Origin: a virus
DNA: 64,000 nt
Virus record (IMG/VR): IMGVR_UViG_3300042888_002550
Span: 1-64,000 of that record
Reading direction: 5' to 3' (one strand)
Shown: positions 8,463 through 17,749 of the stretch, one piece after another
How the letters are laid out: each line of letters opens with the position of its first letter
Numbering within the stretch: the first letter of the stretch is position 1
Notes under the pieces: model-generated
Told to the model about the DNA's origin: nothing
Seen by the model: only the letters and a program-made list of their open reading frames with translations
Databases searched by the model: none
Translations under genes and position numbers: made by a program

Positions 8463-9578
8463 TTAATCTTCTGCGTATAATCCTGATGCGTCTGAAACTA
8501 GTTCAGTTTCGATATTAAAGTCACCATATTCCATACCTAATTTTTCAAGTAAGTAAGGTTTATATTTATCTTTATATTCGTTTAACTTGTCCGGACTCCA
8601 GAAACCATGTGGTACTGAACATATTTTACCTTCAAACGTGATGCCATTAACTTGGTTTTTCCAAACTTTAACTTTAGATTGAACACCAAATCCATATTTT
8701 TTATCACCTTTACTTGCGGTTAATGTTTCAGTTCCGTGACCAATAACACCACCAAAGTGTAAAATAAAACGAGCTCCGTAAAAGAATCCTTCACCACCTT
8801 TGTGTTTAACACCACCACCATTCATATTATCAATCCAAATCTTTTGAACCGCTAAGAATGTGTTAGTATATTTTGAATCTTCTTTTCGTGAAGAAGGTAT
8901 ATCATTATTTAAGATACCTTTAAACGCGGTTTCCAATGCCCCTGCGTTCCACATATTATTCTTAGTTTTGGCGACAACAGATCTAAAACAATCAATAGTT
9001 CCAATAGAATCCCATAAAAAACATAATTCATATGGTAACTCTTCTTTTTGTTGTAAATCTAATAAGTCTTCAATGAATAAAGAAATATCTTCAATACAAG
9101 CTTTTCTACGGAATTCTTTTTGTTTGTAAACACCTTCATCGTGGTGAAACTTACCGTACTTATCAAATAATGTTTTATTGTTGATGAACATAAAAAAACC
9201 TTCATAATCAACAACTTCACCATTCTCATCAGCGACTTCATTAAAATCAACACCAATACATTTAGCGTGATCCCAACTCCAGTTATTCTCAGTGTCAATA
9301 ATAATAGGTAAGATACCTATTTTTTGACAAGAAACAACCGCTTCATAAATAGAGGTTGATTTACCAGTATTACTGAAACCTCTACTCAATGACACGTATC
9401 CTTTAGGAATTCCAGGTACACCTGTAGCTTCGTGAAAAGCTGGTGAAAATGGAATCCAACTCAATTCTTTATCTTTAACAGATGAATTTAAACCGACACC
9501 TTTTTTAAATTCGGTTAGATTAAATTCTTGTTTTTTTATTCCACTAGTGGATTTTTTAGGTCTTTTTTCGACTGACAT
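8463..9578 (-). CDS. uvsX: UvsX/RecA-like recombinase
   Basis: A 371-residue recombinase for strand exchange and recombination-dependent replication. Walker A is GFSNTGKS at residues 67-74 (the aspect GxxxTGKS is typical of UvsX rather than bacterial RecA). It is followed by the adenine-pocket region IIIDTENNWSW, and later a Walker B-like ELCFLWDSIGTI. The C-terminal half contains KVKVWKNQVNGITFEGK, resembling the UvsX core end. The lysine-rich N-terminal 20 residues may mediate filament contacts. It sits between gp32 and the exonuclease, both partners in replication. Confidence 0.88.
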   Translation of the reverse strand: MSVEKRPKKSTSGIKKQEFNLTEFKKGVGLNSSVKDKELSWIPFSPAFHEATGVPGIPKGYVSLSRGFSNTGKSTSIYEAVVSCQKIGILPIIIDTENNWSWDHAKCIGVDFNEVADENGEVVDYEGFFMFINNKTLFDKYGKFHHDEGVYKQKEFRRKACIEDISLFIEDLLDLQQKEELPYELCFLWDSIGTIDCFRSVVAKTKNNMWNAGALETAFKGILNNDIPSSRKEDSKYTNTFLAVQKIWIDNMNGGGVKHKGGEGFFYGARFILHFGGVIGHGTETLTASKGDKKYGFGVQSKVKVWKNQVNGITFEGKICSVPHGFWSPDKLNEYKDKYKPYLLEKLGMEYGDFNIETELVSDASGLYAED

Positions 9579-9604
9579 ATTTTTATATTTTTATATTTTT
9601 AAAA

Positions 9605-10528
9605 TTAAAATGGTAATTCATCATCATCAGTAGCTTCAGTTTCAACTAAATCTACTTCTTCCTCACTAACCTCATCAACAACTGGACTTGGTTTTTTAAC
9701 TACCGGTGTACTTTTAGTACCAGAAGTCATCATTTTAATTTCAGATTCTAAACTCCCACCTGGTTTACTATCTAAATCATCTTTAGAAACAAATTTCTTT
9801 TGTTCCTTATCCCAAACTGGTTCTAAACCTTTTGCGATGATTTCCATATACTCAATACTTTTTGGACGATAAACATCTTTATATGTTTCTTCATTCGTCA
9901 TCCAAACTTTTGCGTACTCAGATTTAGGATCTGTTAATAAAGAAGGATCTTCATCCATAATTGAAGTTAATTTACTTCTACCTTTTGAATCTCTCTCCAA
10001 AGTCATAGTGATATCTCTACCTGTTCTAGCGTCTTGGATGTCACCTCTTTTTTTAATGATTGGGATTAATTTATCAAATACACCCTCACCATTATAATAA
10101 TGTTTGAATCTCCAAAATTTAACACCTTCAGATTCTTTATCTCTATCAATCACTTTAGTGATGTAGAATAATCTTGGTGCGAACTGTTTAGCGAGTTCTT
10201 TGTCTGTCGCGTTACCAGTCATTTTTAAAGCTTCATGAGCCTCACATAATGGACATCTAGTGCCATCATTTTTCTTAGTACAATAAATTTTACTATACTG
10301 TTTGTTAATTTGAAGTTCGTGCCAATGAGCTTCAGTGAAAGGTGAACCATCTTTTGTAGGTAAGATTCTCACTCGTTTCTCATCTGATTTTTGACCTTCT
10401 CTTAATTTTTCGGAGAAATACTTGGTAAGATCTACTTCCTTTCTTTCAAATCCTCCACCACTTTGTGATGACTTGTTTTTTTCATACTGATCGAGAATCG
10501 ATTGTAATGAACTTGTTTTTTCTGACAT
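9605..10528 (-). CDS. 32: Single-stranded DNA-binding protein gp32
   Basis: A 307-residue ssDNA-binding protein coordinating the replisome. The zinc subdomain is visible: histidine 68 or 70 in EAHWHEL, then C83, C92 and C95 in the C-x8-C-x2-C arrangement (YCTKKNDGTRCPLC), as in T4 gp32 (301 residues). The C-terminus is a long acidic tail ending DDDELPF, the typical partner-binding tail of SSBs. The glycine-serine N-terminus precedes a basic segment FERKEVDL. A TATATTTG promoter box and a terminator of the upstream gene lie just before it, suggesting independent expression. Confidence 0.92.
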   Translation of the reverse strand: MSEKTSSLQSILDQYEKNKSSQSGGGFERKEVDLTKYFSEKLREGQKSDEKRVRILPTKDGSPFTEAHWHELQINKQYSKIYCTKKNDGTRCPLCEAHEALKMTGNATDKELAKQFAPRLFYITKVIDRDKESEGVKFWRFKHYYNGEGVFDKLIPIIKKRGDIQDARTGRDITMTLERDSKGRSKLTSIMDEDPSLLTDPKSEYAKVWMTNEETYKDVYRPKSIEYMEIIAKGLEPVWDKEQKKFVSKDDLDSKPGGSLESEIKMMTSGTKSTPVVKKPSPVVDEVSEEEVDLVETEATDDDELPF

Positions 10529-10565
10529 TTTTACTAATTTTAATTAATTAAACATTCTATTTCAA

Positions 10566-10573
10566 CAAATATA
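10566..10573 (-). promoter_or_regulatory. Host-type promoter box TATATTTG before gp32
   Basis: Coding strand ACTATATTTGTTG, 37 bases before the gp32 start and directly after the T run of the upstream terminator. It matches the Bacteroidota -7 consensus TAnnTTTG exactly. No clear -33 TTG is seen. Confidence 0.55.
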
Positions 10574-10575
10574 GT

Positions 10576-10604
10576 AAAAAAAAAGGAGACTGTAAAGTCC
10601 CCTT
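10576..10604 (-). terminator. Rho-independent terminator upstream of gp32
   Basis: Minus-strand stem GGGGACT / AGTCTCC with loop TTAC, extended by two A-T pairs and followed by nine T residues. It ends the transcript of the acidic 228-residue gene. A T run on the other side (10609-10616) makes it possibly bidirectional. Confidence 0.85.
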
Positions 10605-10625
10605 AGTCTTTTTTTTAAAAAATTA

Positions 10626-11312
10626 TTAATCTTCCGGATAAAATGAATCAGAAACATCACCTTCACTGTAATCTTTTTCTATTTCATCTCGTGTTAATAC
10701 ATATTCTTTTTCAGCGGGTTGTTTACCCATTGAAGTTAAATTGTTATTATCATTATTTAAAACATTGTAAGCTCCTTCTTTACCAGCCCAATAATCAGTT
10801 AATTTAAGATTATATGGAAAAGAATCTAATGATCTCATTTCCAATTTTTCTTCTGGTGTAGGATTTCTTTTTTCAAACTCACTTTCTAAATTATCAATTT
10901 TAGCTGTTAAACTATCCATTGACGCTAATTTAGTTTCTAAATCTTTTAATTTATTTAATAACTCATCAACTTTTTGATTACCACTATTAACCGCGTCTTT
11001 AGTTTCTTTAGTATCTTTTACGATATCTGTTACATCCACTTCAACTTCACCACCCATAGGGGGAGTTGTCGTATCCATAGTTGGTTCTGGTGTCACACCC
11101 ATCTCTGGGGTTGTTGGTTCTTCCATTGGAACATCTTCAGTAGGTACTTCTTCAGTTGGAACATCATCCATAGGGACATCTTGTTCATCTAAGAATATAT
11201 CATCTTGGTCATAATTTTCTTCATCCATACGAGGGACATAGAATTTATATTCTGTTAATAAGTTATATCTCTTTAGAGTTTCTGATAAATCTGATTTTAA
11301 ATTTTTTGACAT
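10626..11312 (-). CDS. Unknown acidic coiled-coil protein, probable virion component
   Basis: A 228-residue acidic protein. Residues 1-25 contain a short helix ending LLTEYKFY, with an LxE site (L19-T20-E21) resembling T4 prohead protease sites. Residues about 45-90 are a proline/glutamate/methionine low-complexity region with repeated VPTEEVPTEDVPMEEP. Residues about 105-155 form a coiled coil (heptads around VDELLNKLKDLETKLASMDS). The C-terminal portion is polar with KEYVLTRDEIEKD. I do not recognise a family. The linker-rich design fits a scaffold-like or capsid-internal protein, but this is inference. It is the last gene before a strong terminator. Confidence 0.75.
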   Translation of the reverse strand: MSKNLKSDLSETLKRYNLLTEYKFYVPRMDEENYDQDDIFLDEQDVPMDDVPTEEVPTEDVPMEEPTTPEMGVTPEPTMDTTTPPMGGEVEVDVTDIVKDTKETKDAVNSGNQKVDELLNKLKDLETKLASMDSLTAKIDNLESEFEKRNPTPEEKLEMRSLDSFPYNLKLTDYWAGKEGAYNVLNNDNNNLTSMGKQPAEKEYVLTRDEIEKDYSEGDVSDSFYPED

Positions 11313-11333
11313 TTGGTATATGATTAATTCTTA

Positions 11334-11525
11334 TTATATTAACAATCTTCTACCATCACTGGTAACTAATTTTTTTTCAATTCGTTCTACAAGTTCTTTA
11401 CCATCATTTACATAACAAACGTCACCAGTACATTCAACATTTTTATCACTTTTATCATTAGATAAGAAGTTTTCAAGGGTGTTAACAATCCCTTTTTCAT
11501 CAACATTTTTTTTATTATTATCCAT
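11334..11525 (-). CDS. Small unknown protein
   Basis: A 63-residue charged protein with a short Cys pair (C30/C35 in VECTGDVCYV) and C-terminal RRLL. No recognised domain. It is preceded by an ATATTTAT box (11556-11563) and followed 21 bases later by the acidic 228-residue gene, so the two are probably co-transcribed. Confidence 0.6.
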   Translation of the reverse strand: MDNNKKNVDEKGIVNTLENFLSNDKSDKNVECTGDVCYVNDGKELVERIEKKLVTSDGRRLLI

Positions 11526-11555
11526 ATTTTTATATATTAGTAATCTTATTTCATT

Positions 11556-11563
11556 ATAAATAT
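11556..11563 (-). promoter_or_regulatory. Promoter box ATATTTAT before the 63-residue gene
   Basis: Coding strand AGATATTTATAATG, 30 bases before the start at 11525, in the only gap within this group of small genes. Confidence 0.4.
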
Positions 11564-11571
11564 CTGTTAAA

Positions 11572-11967
11572 TCATAAAATTACTTTTTTTATATCTTGAA
11601 TTAGTAATTCACCCTCTTTTAGTAAAAATAACTTATCTTGGTATTTATCCCAATCAATGGAATAAGATTTATAATCTATATTACCATCCACCAAATTAAA
11701 ATCTCTTTGGATTAATTTATTCAAAGCGTTTATTGTGTAAAAACTATTACTCTTTTTGTGGATTTGTATCGTGTTTTTTAATTTAGTCTTAATAACTTCT
11801 TTTAAATCATTTGTTGAGGTTAATTTAAAAGTGACCATTAAATTTTCACCTAAACTAAAAATGAATGTCTTATCTTTTTTTATTGAAAATAAAGTGTCTA
11901 ATTTATTAAAGAAATCGTCAGATTGTTTAACTGTGATGAAGGACGCTAATAAGATCTTGTTGTTCAT
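11572..11967 (-). CDS. Unknown 131-residue protein
   Basis: A lysine-rich protein with alternating hydrophobic and charged residues and no recognised motif or membrane segment. Its start lies 41 bases inside the end of the preceding gene, so the two are likely translationally coupled. The A/T-rich codon usage matches the neighbouring replication genes. No function is proposed. Confidence 0.6.
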   Translation of the reverse strand: MNNKILLASFITVKQSDDFFNKLDTLFSIKKDKTFIFSLGENLMVTFKLTSTNDLKEVIKTKLKNTIQIHKKSNSFYTINALNKLIQRDFNLVDGNIDYKSYSIDWDKYQDKLFLLKEGELLIQDIKKVIL

Positions 11968-12544
11968 ATGTTTTTAAATAGTGTAAGTACGGTAAAACCT
12001 TAATATTATTAGTCTCAAACATACACTTATTAAATATTTCATCTTTATGTAAAATCTTAAAATTTTTATCTTTTAAGTAATTTATTAACCTTTGTTTCCC
12101 CAACCCTAAATACTCCATAACATCCCAATTAATACCATAAGTCATACCATCATAAAAAACATAACACATTTTTGTATCATAATAAATTAAACCATTGGTA
12201 ACACCATTAACTTTGGTTATCAATCGTTTTATTTGTGTTAAGGTTAAATTGAATGGATCTATGTAAAAATATTTTACTTTACTTAGAAATAAATCTATAG
12301 ATATTTTTTTAAATAACTCTAAATCATCAGTATATTCAGACTTCTTCTCGGTAGAGGAATATGTCCAGTAACTATACTTACTCATCTTTTTATTTAAAAT
12401 AGATGGTTTCAAACCTAAAGTTTTACTAAATTCTCTACCAACAATTAATCTTGGTAATTCATCATCAATATCAATTAATGAATTTAAATTGACAAAATTT
12501 TCAACTTCTATCTTTTCCTCTGAAATAATATAACCTAATACCAT
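11927..12544 (-). CDS. Unknown 205-residue protein
   Basis: A soluble protein starting MVLGYIISEEKIE, with an aromatic central segment (KYSYWTYSSTEKKSEY) and several short predicted strands (LIYYDTKMCYVFYDG). No family recognised. A promoter-like TATATTTA lies five bases before the ATG, so it opens a short unit with the overlapping 131-residue gene. Confidence 0.6.
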   Translation of the reverse strand: MVLGYIISEEKIEVENFVNLNSLIDIDDELPRLIVGREFSKTLGLKPSILNKKMSKYSYWTYSSTEKKSEYTDDLELFKKISIDLFLSKVKYFYIDPFNLTLTQIKRLITKVNGVTNGLIYYDTKMCYVFYDGMTYGINWDVMEYLGLGKQRLINYLKDKNFKILHKDEIFNKCMFETNNIKVLPYLHYLKTYEQQDLISVLHHS

Positions 12545-12548
12545 ACAC

Positions 12549-12556
12549 TAAATATA
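12549..12556 (-). promoter_or_regulatory. Promoter box TATATTTA before the 205-residue gene
   Basis: Coding strand ACTATATTTAGTGTATG. The ACTATATTT core is shared with the gp32 and polymerase promoters, but the eighth base is A instead of G. It lies very close to the start codon. Confidence 0.4.
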
Positions 12557-12581
12557 GTAATTATTTTTTATAATAACAACC

Positions 12582-15500
12582 TTAGGCTATAACCCCACTA
12601 GATGTACTACCTAATTGACCATGATTAGGTGCTCCACTCACAATTTTTTGATCAGATTTTTTAATAAAATCCTCAGGGTTTAAAATATTTGAACCGGATA
12701 ATCTACCATAACCATTTCGTATATCAATTAATTTTTCACTACTACGTCTTATTTCAAAATGTAAATGGGGTCCCCCTGAATTACCGCTATTATTTTCACC
12801 CTTTTCACCACCAGAAAGACTAAAAGCTTGTTTACCTTTTACTATTGTATTAGTTGATAAATTACATTGATTTAAATGTCCATATAATGTATAATAATAA
12901 AACCCATCATCAAAAGGTCTACCATCAAGTGAATGGTCAATTATCGCATATAAACCATAACCCTCAGTTCCGTTAGGTCCTTGAAGAAATTTATTTACTT
13001 TACCATCCCATGACGCTTTAATTGGTGTCCCAACGGCAACACCAATATCAATACCATTATGTTGTTTACCATTTCTAAGTCCCTTCTTACTAGTTATTTT
13101 TACTTCACCATCAACCGGTGGGGTAAAAGAATCTATAGTATTAGTACTTAAAACATCACTCTGAATATTAGTTACAGTGGCAATATTAAACCCAGAGTTT
13201 AAATTTAATCCTTTACTCAAGTCAAGTGGTACAAATGTGGTTGATTCAGTAACAATTGGTGTCCTATATTTAGATTGTTTTACAGCTCTAATTGTTGTAT
13301 TCATTTTATTGGGGGTAATCTCATGATTAATATTAATCACACTATAAGCCCCATGGAACATTGGTATATTATCTAATTGTAAATACATTAATGGTTGTAT
13401 CATAGCATTACCCATCATATCCATATTAACATTATATGATCTAATAGAATTTAAATGATATAAATCAACCCCTTTTAACACTCTATTTGTCGCACCCTTT
13501 TCACTTGTTAAATCGTTTAACGCTTTAAAATACTCTGCCGTATCGGACATTTCTTCTTGACTTATTCTAATATTTTTAAATATACTTTGATTTTCATCAC
13601 CAAATCCAACTCTAAAGGCAACTAAATTTTTACCTTTACCATCTTTTGTTACGTTACCTGGTAACGCTGAAGAATCGGTATTACTATTTATAAAATCATA
13701 TCCATCACCTTTATAATCAAAACCAGTTTGTATATCTAATAACTTTGAATTTCCAGTTCCATACATCGCTATATAAGACACACCACTATTAACATTTGTG
13801 ATAGATGGGAATACTCTAAAAATATCTTTAACACTTTCAATATCTGAATAATCAACATAAACTGGTAGTTTATGTAATAAAAAATTATTATCAGTTAATA
13901 TTTTAGATATAAGTGATAAAAAATTCATATTTGGATTATCTAAAATAGATAATACAGATTTTAAATTAATTTTAGCGTCACTAGATATGTCATTATAATC
14001 TTGATCAATAAATCTAAAACTAGAATATAATGATGGATTCTGATTTGATTTACTGGTATTTACACCAACATTAAATGGTTTTCCATCTAATGTACCACCT
14101 ATCCATTTATCATATAAATTTTTTACTGTTTTATATGTAGCTAATTTAATATCTTTATCATCTAATTTTCTAGGTGTTAAATAATTTGATGTTGTTGTAA
14201 CAGTTACACTATTTAATTGACTATATTTTTCAGTAAAAACATTTAAATAATTATTTAAAACTTCTTCTTCAATTTTAAATTGACTATCCGTTTTTAAATT
14301 CCAAAAATTTGGTGTATAGGATACTAATTCTATCAATTCATTTGTATAAAAATAATTAATTGAATTTAATATTTTAGTCAGTTCTGTTTGTGATCCAAGT
14401 TCAGTAACAGATATTGGACCATCATAATAATCAATAAGACCACACTCATTGGCTAAAGTACACCAATTTTCAAAAACAGTAATAAAGACTTGATTTATAT
14501 TAGGGTTAAATAAAGTATAATCATTAAATGGTGTTGGTAATTTACCTTTATTATTTGTTTTACTACTTAACCATAAATAATCGTTTTTATCACCTATTTG
14601 GTCCGGGGAGAACTCATTATTTACATTAAACCATGACTTAATTAAATCAACATCATTATTCTTAATAAATAATTCTTGTCGTTTCATTTGAGCCCCAATC
14701 CACGCTAAATATGGGAATGGTACGTTAACAACCTTACTTATATCAGTTAAATTTTCTACTAATTTATCGATTCCTTTAAATGGGTAAGTTGATAATATCA
14801 TCATACCCTTAAATTGATTTTCAGGTAAATCATTATATAGTGTTTGTGTCACTGTAGTTGAAGAATAGTTTAAATAAGAAGGTGACTGAGATAAATTATA
14901 AATTTTTTGTGTTATACCATCTTTAACTTTACCAACATATTCTAAAAGTTTATCTGTTTGGGGATATGATTTACCACCCAATACAGAATCATCCCAACAC
15001 ATTTTTGTTAAATTTTGTTCAACACTATAATAAGTTGTATTAAACTCCATGTCACCTTTTTTTGGTGTAAATACATCACTAACATTTTTTTCACCTAAAC
15101 TATTTTTAACATTAGTTATTAAATCATAATTATTTTGATTTAAAAATCTACTAGTTAATGGTGAAATACTAATTGATGTATCAAAAAATATAGTTTTTGA
15201 ATCTATAATTGTACTTGAAATATTTTTATAAGTATCATTTAAATCTAATGTTTCACCAAAATAATATGTTGAACCAGTTTTAGTTATTGATAGATTTTTT
15301 TTAACAGTTGGTATTCCAAAATAATTCAATTTATTATTTTCCAAATATCTGTTAATAGCATTTCTATCAATATTATCAAAAATACTACTAAATAGAGCTG
15401 CAGCTTCTAATTTAGCAATATCATTAATATTATCTTTTAAACAACTATAATCATAACTAATTACGGCTCTATTAATTATACTTGATAATAAATTATCTAA

Positions 15501-17405
15501 AACTCTTGGATTAGCATTTGACACATTAAATGGGTATGGATCTAACGTATTCGCAAAATCCGCTGGATTAATTGGAAATGATCTTTTACTATTAGGTAAT
15601 GGTATTACAATCTCATTAGTTTTATCATTTTCTTTTATTTGAGCGGCGATTATTTCTTCAACAAACATTATTTCTGGGAAGGCTTCTTCTTTAGAACTAA
15701 TATTTTTAACATCACCAATATATTTTTCAACATCATCTACATAAACCATTGGCCAAGGATATATCCTTTTATCCTTATTGTTTTTATCACTTTTACTAGT
15801 AGTATCACTTTCAATACCATTAAAAGCAGCAACCCTACCATCATTTTTATTTTCAGCATTTAAAGAAACAGTATAAATTGTATTTATATAAGCTTCAACA
15901 TTATTACATAGAATTTCAAAAACATCCCCAACAGAAGGATTGAAACCAATTTTTTTACTGATTTCTTTATTTATTTTCTCAGTAACCTCATCAGCAAAAT
16001 TCTTCCTTTTTTCAATTAAATTATTATAAATTTGGTTAACTACATCTCTAATTTTATAAAAATCATACATGTTAGCTTTTTCGTCAATTTTTATTGTATC
16101 AGTTACTCCTGTAAATTCAAATGGTGGTTTTGAATACTCTTCACTTTTAATATAACCCTCATCTTTTGGTCTACCATTAGTACCTTCAACTAAAATTTTA
16201 TTAATAGATGTTACAACAGTTTTAACATCTTCATTACTTTCTTTTAAAATAGGAAAAATTTCATCAATTTTTTTACCGCTATTTTTTGATATACCATAAC
16301 TATCAGTATATTTACCACCACCAATTAATTGTAAACTTTCATCATATTTTTTCATTTGTGATACAATATCATCCCTAAATTTATTATATGTTTCTAAAGT
16401 TTTACCATTACCATTTGGTATTAGTATTATATCTCTAAAAGCGAATATATTACTTCTTGGGGATAACCCATCATAACTAATATATGGTCCTTCCAATTTA
16501 AAATAATCTACATCACTTGATGTTAACTTTTGTATTGGTATCCCAATTTTATTTCTAATGTTTGATAAACTACTTAAGGTTTCATTTAAATTAATTAATT
16601 CACCATACCCTTGGTCATTTTGTTTATTATTTTTAGCTTTTATATCTTCAAGGTATTTACCAACATTACCAATGTTTCTCAACATTTCATTTATTGTAAC
16701 AACATCTTTATTTTTAAAAACTTTTTTTAATTCAATTCGTCCACTATCTGTTTCAACAATAGCTCTAACATGATCCATTAATATATCTGAAAAGAATGAT
16801 GTACTATATCCAAGGAAGCTAGCCTTAATTTCAAAGTTTCCTTCAGAAAAAGCGGCTGTCCATTTAGTCATATTAAGATAATATTTAACAGCTTTGCCAT
16901 AATAACCTTTAACTGTTAGTTCAAATATTGGGTATGGGATTTTAAAAAATGATGAAAAATCAGAATTATTTGATTTAATACCGGTAGTACTAGTTTTTTC
17001 AAAACCATCAAAAAATGAAGCTCCTTTAACATCAATAAATGTCATATTAACAACTGGTAATAAATCAGCACCATAACTAATACTAATACTTTTAATACCA
17101 AATGTTTCATTATTTTTTCTACCCCCAAGTGGTCCACCAGTATTAGACCAATCCGTTGTCATATACTCATTTTTTAGTGGATCATCAGTTTTAGTACCAA
17201 TAAGATTTAAAACAACACCCTCTTCATTATTAATATCATTAACTCTCCCAGTAACTTCTAAAACACTTCTACTTTTTGGTTTTATTCGTAAACTAACGTA
17301 AATGAATAAATCCTCCATAGGTATAATCCCACTTCCACTTGGATTTGGATCAACTACTGTTATTGACGCACCATTACTAACCCCTATTTTACTAGCTTCA
17401 ACCAT
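12582..17405 (-). CDS. Giant baseplate hub/spike protein with C-terminal M23 peptidase
   Basis: A 1607-residue protein, the largest in the window. The N-terminal region has structural-protein character (IKSISISYGADLLPVVNMTF, then FELTVKGYYGKAVKYYLNMT), like hub proteins of contractile tails. The middle thousand residues are asparagine-rich and unassigned. Residues about 1430-1570 are an M23/LytM metallopeptidase: H1449 and D1453 in QHNGIDIG, H1510 in LYGHL, and H1547 and H1549 in GPHLHFEI. These give the complete Zn and catalytic set. M23 enzymes cut peptidoglycan cross-bridges, so this is the likely tail-tip lysin for cell-wall penetration, filling the role of T4 gp5. It lies in the baseplate cluster, before the gp53-like gene. 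Confidence 0.85.
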   Translation of the reverse strand: MVEASKIGVSNGASITVVDPNPSGSGIIPMEDLFIYVSLRIKPKSRSVLEVTGRVNDINNEEGVVLNLIGTKTDDPLKNEYMTTDWSNTGGPLGGRKNNETFGIKSISISYGADLLPVVNMTFIDVKGASFFDGFEKTSTTGIKSNNSDFSSFFKIPYPIFELTVKGYYGKAVKYYLNMTKWTAAFSEGNFEIKASFLGYSTSFFSDILMDHVRAIVETDSGRIELKKVFKNKDVVTINEMLRNIGNVGKYLEDIKAKNNKQNDQGYGELINLNETLSSLSNIRNKIGIPIQKLTSSDVDYFKLEGPYISYDGLSPRSNIFAFRDIILIPNGNGKTLETYNKFRDDIVSQMKKYDESLQLIGGGKYTDSYGISKNSGKKIDEIFPILKESNEDVKTVVTSINKILVEGTNGRPKDEGYIKSEEYSKPPFEFTGVTDTIKIDEKANMYDFYKIRDVVNQIYNNLIEKRKNFADEVTEKINKEISKKIGFNPSVGDVFEILCNNVEAYINTIYTVSLNAENKNDGRVAAFNGIESDTTSKSDKNNKDKRIYPWPMVYVDDVEKYIGDVKNISSKEEAFPEIMFVEEIIAAQIKENDKTNEIVIPLPNSKRSFPINPADFANTLDPYPFNVSNANPRVLDNLLSSIINRAVISYDYSCLKDNINDIAKLEAAALFSSIFDNIDRNAINRYLENNKLNYFGIPTVKKNLSITKTGSTYYFGETLDLNDTYKNISSTIIDSKTIFFDTSISISPLTSRFLNQNNYDLITNVKNSLGEKNVSDVFTPKKGDMEFNTTYYSVEQNLTKMCWDDSVLGGKSYPQTDKLLEYVGKVKDGITQKIYNLSQSPSYLNYSSTTVTQTLYNDLPENQFKGMMILSTYPFKGIDKLVENLTDISKVVNVPFPYLAWIGAQMKRQELFIKNNDVDLIKSWFNVNNEFSPDQIGDKNDYLWLSSKTNNKGKLPTPFNDYTLFNPNINQVFITVFENWCTLANECGLIDYYDGPISVTELGSQTELTKILNSINYFYTNELIELVSYTPNFWNLKTDSQFKIEEEVLNNYLNVFTEKYSQLNSVTVTTTSNYLTPRKLDDKDIKLATYKTVKNLYDKWIGGTLDGKPFNVGVNTSKSNQNPSLYSSFRFIDQDYNDISSDAKINLKSVLSILDNPNMNFLSLISKILTDNNFLLHKLPVYVDYSDIESVKDIFRVFPSITNVNSGVSYIAMYGTGNSKLLDIQTGFDYKGDGYDFINSNTDSSALPGNVTKDGKGKNLVAFRVGFGDENQSIFKNIRISQEEMSDTAEYFKALNDLTSEKGATNRVLKGVDLYHLNSIRSYNVNMDMMGNAMIQPLMYLQLDNIPMFHGAYSVININHEITPNKMNTTIRAVKQSKYRTPIVTESTTFVPLDLSKGLNLNSGFNIATVTNIQSDVLSTNTIDSFTPPVDGEVKITSKKGLRNGKQHNGIDIGVAVGTPIKASWDGKVNKFLQGPNGTEGYGLYAIIDHSLDGRPFDDGFYYYTLYGHLNQCNLSTNTIVKGKQAFSLSGGEKGENNSGNSGGPHLHFEIRRSSEKLIDIRNGYGRLSGSNILNPEDFIKKSDQKIVSGAPNHGQLGSTSSGVIA

Positions 17406-17408
17406 TCA

Positions 17409-17729
17409 CTAAATTCCTGTTAATCTTTTATAATTATTAATTTGTTCCGTATATTGTTGGATACTAGTATTCAAAGGAAATGGTATCCTAATAAATTCAG
17501 TATTTGGTATGTCAAATTCTAACCCACCAAAGGTAGGGTTAGCTGACATAATTAACCAACCATAATATGGGTTATTATAATACGCTAAACTCAATTTGTC
17601 CATCCTATCTCTATTTTTTAAGAAAGGAATTATTTTATCGGTACTTTTAGGTTGTATTTTAATGAATGGTAAAGGTTTTACCTCACCATTTATTTTAAAA
17701 TTATTATATCTATCGTAATATTCAGCCAT
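17409..17729 (-). CDS. Baseplate wedge protein gp53-like / LysM-type tail protein
   Basis: A 106-residue protein with a LysM-like stretch DRMDKLSLAYYNNPYYGWLI followed by FIRIPFPLN, as in T4 gp53-type wedge proteins and gpX-type tail proteins, which bind the baseplate core. The N-terminus is basic and aromatic. It lies three bases before the giant M23 protein and 20 bases after the 808-residue structural gene. The exact family (gp53 or LysM/gpX) needs a profile search. Confidence 0.6.
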   Translation of the reverse strand: MAEYYDRYNNFKINGEVKPLPFIKIQPKSTDKIIPFLKNRDRMDKLSLAYYNNPYYGWLIMSANPTFGGLEFDIPNTEFIRIPFPLNTSIQQYTEQINNYKRLTGI

Positions 17730-17749
17730 TTAAATTTATTTTTATTTTT

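Noticed and set aside
9059-9298. 79-codon minus-strand frame inside uvsX
   Set aside because: Out of frame within a well conserved recombinase; no start signals.
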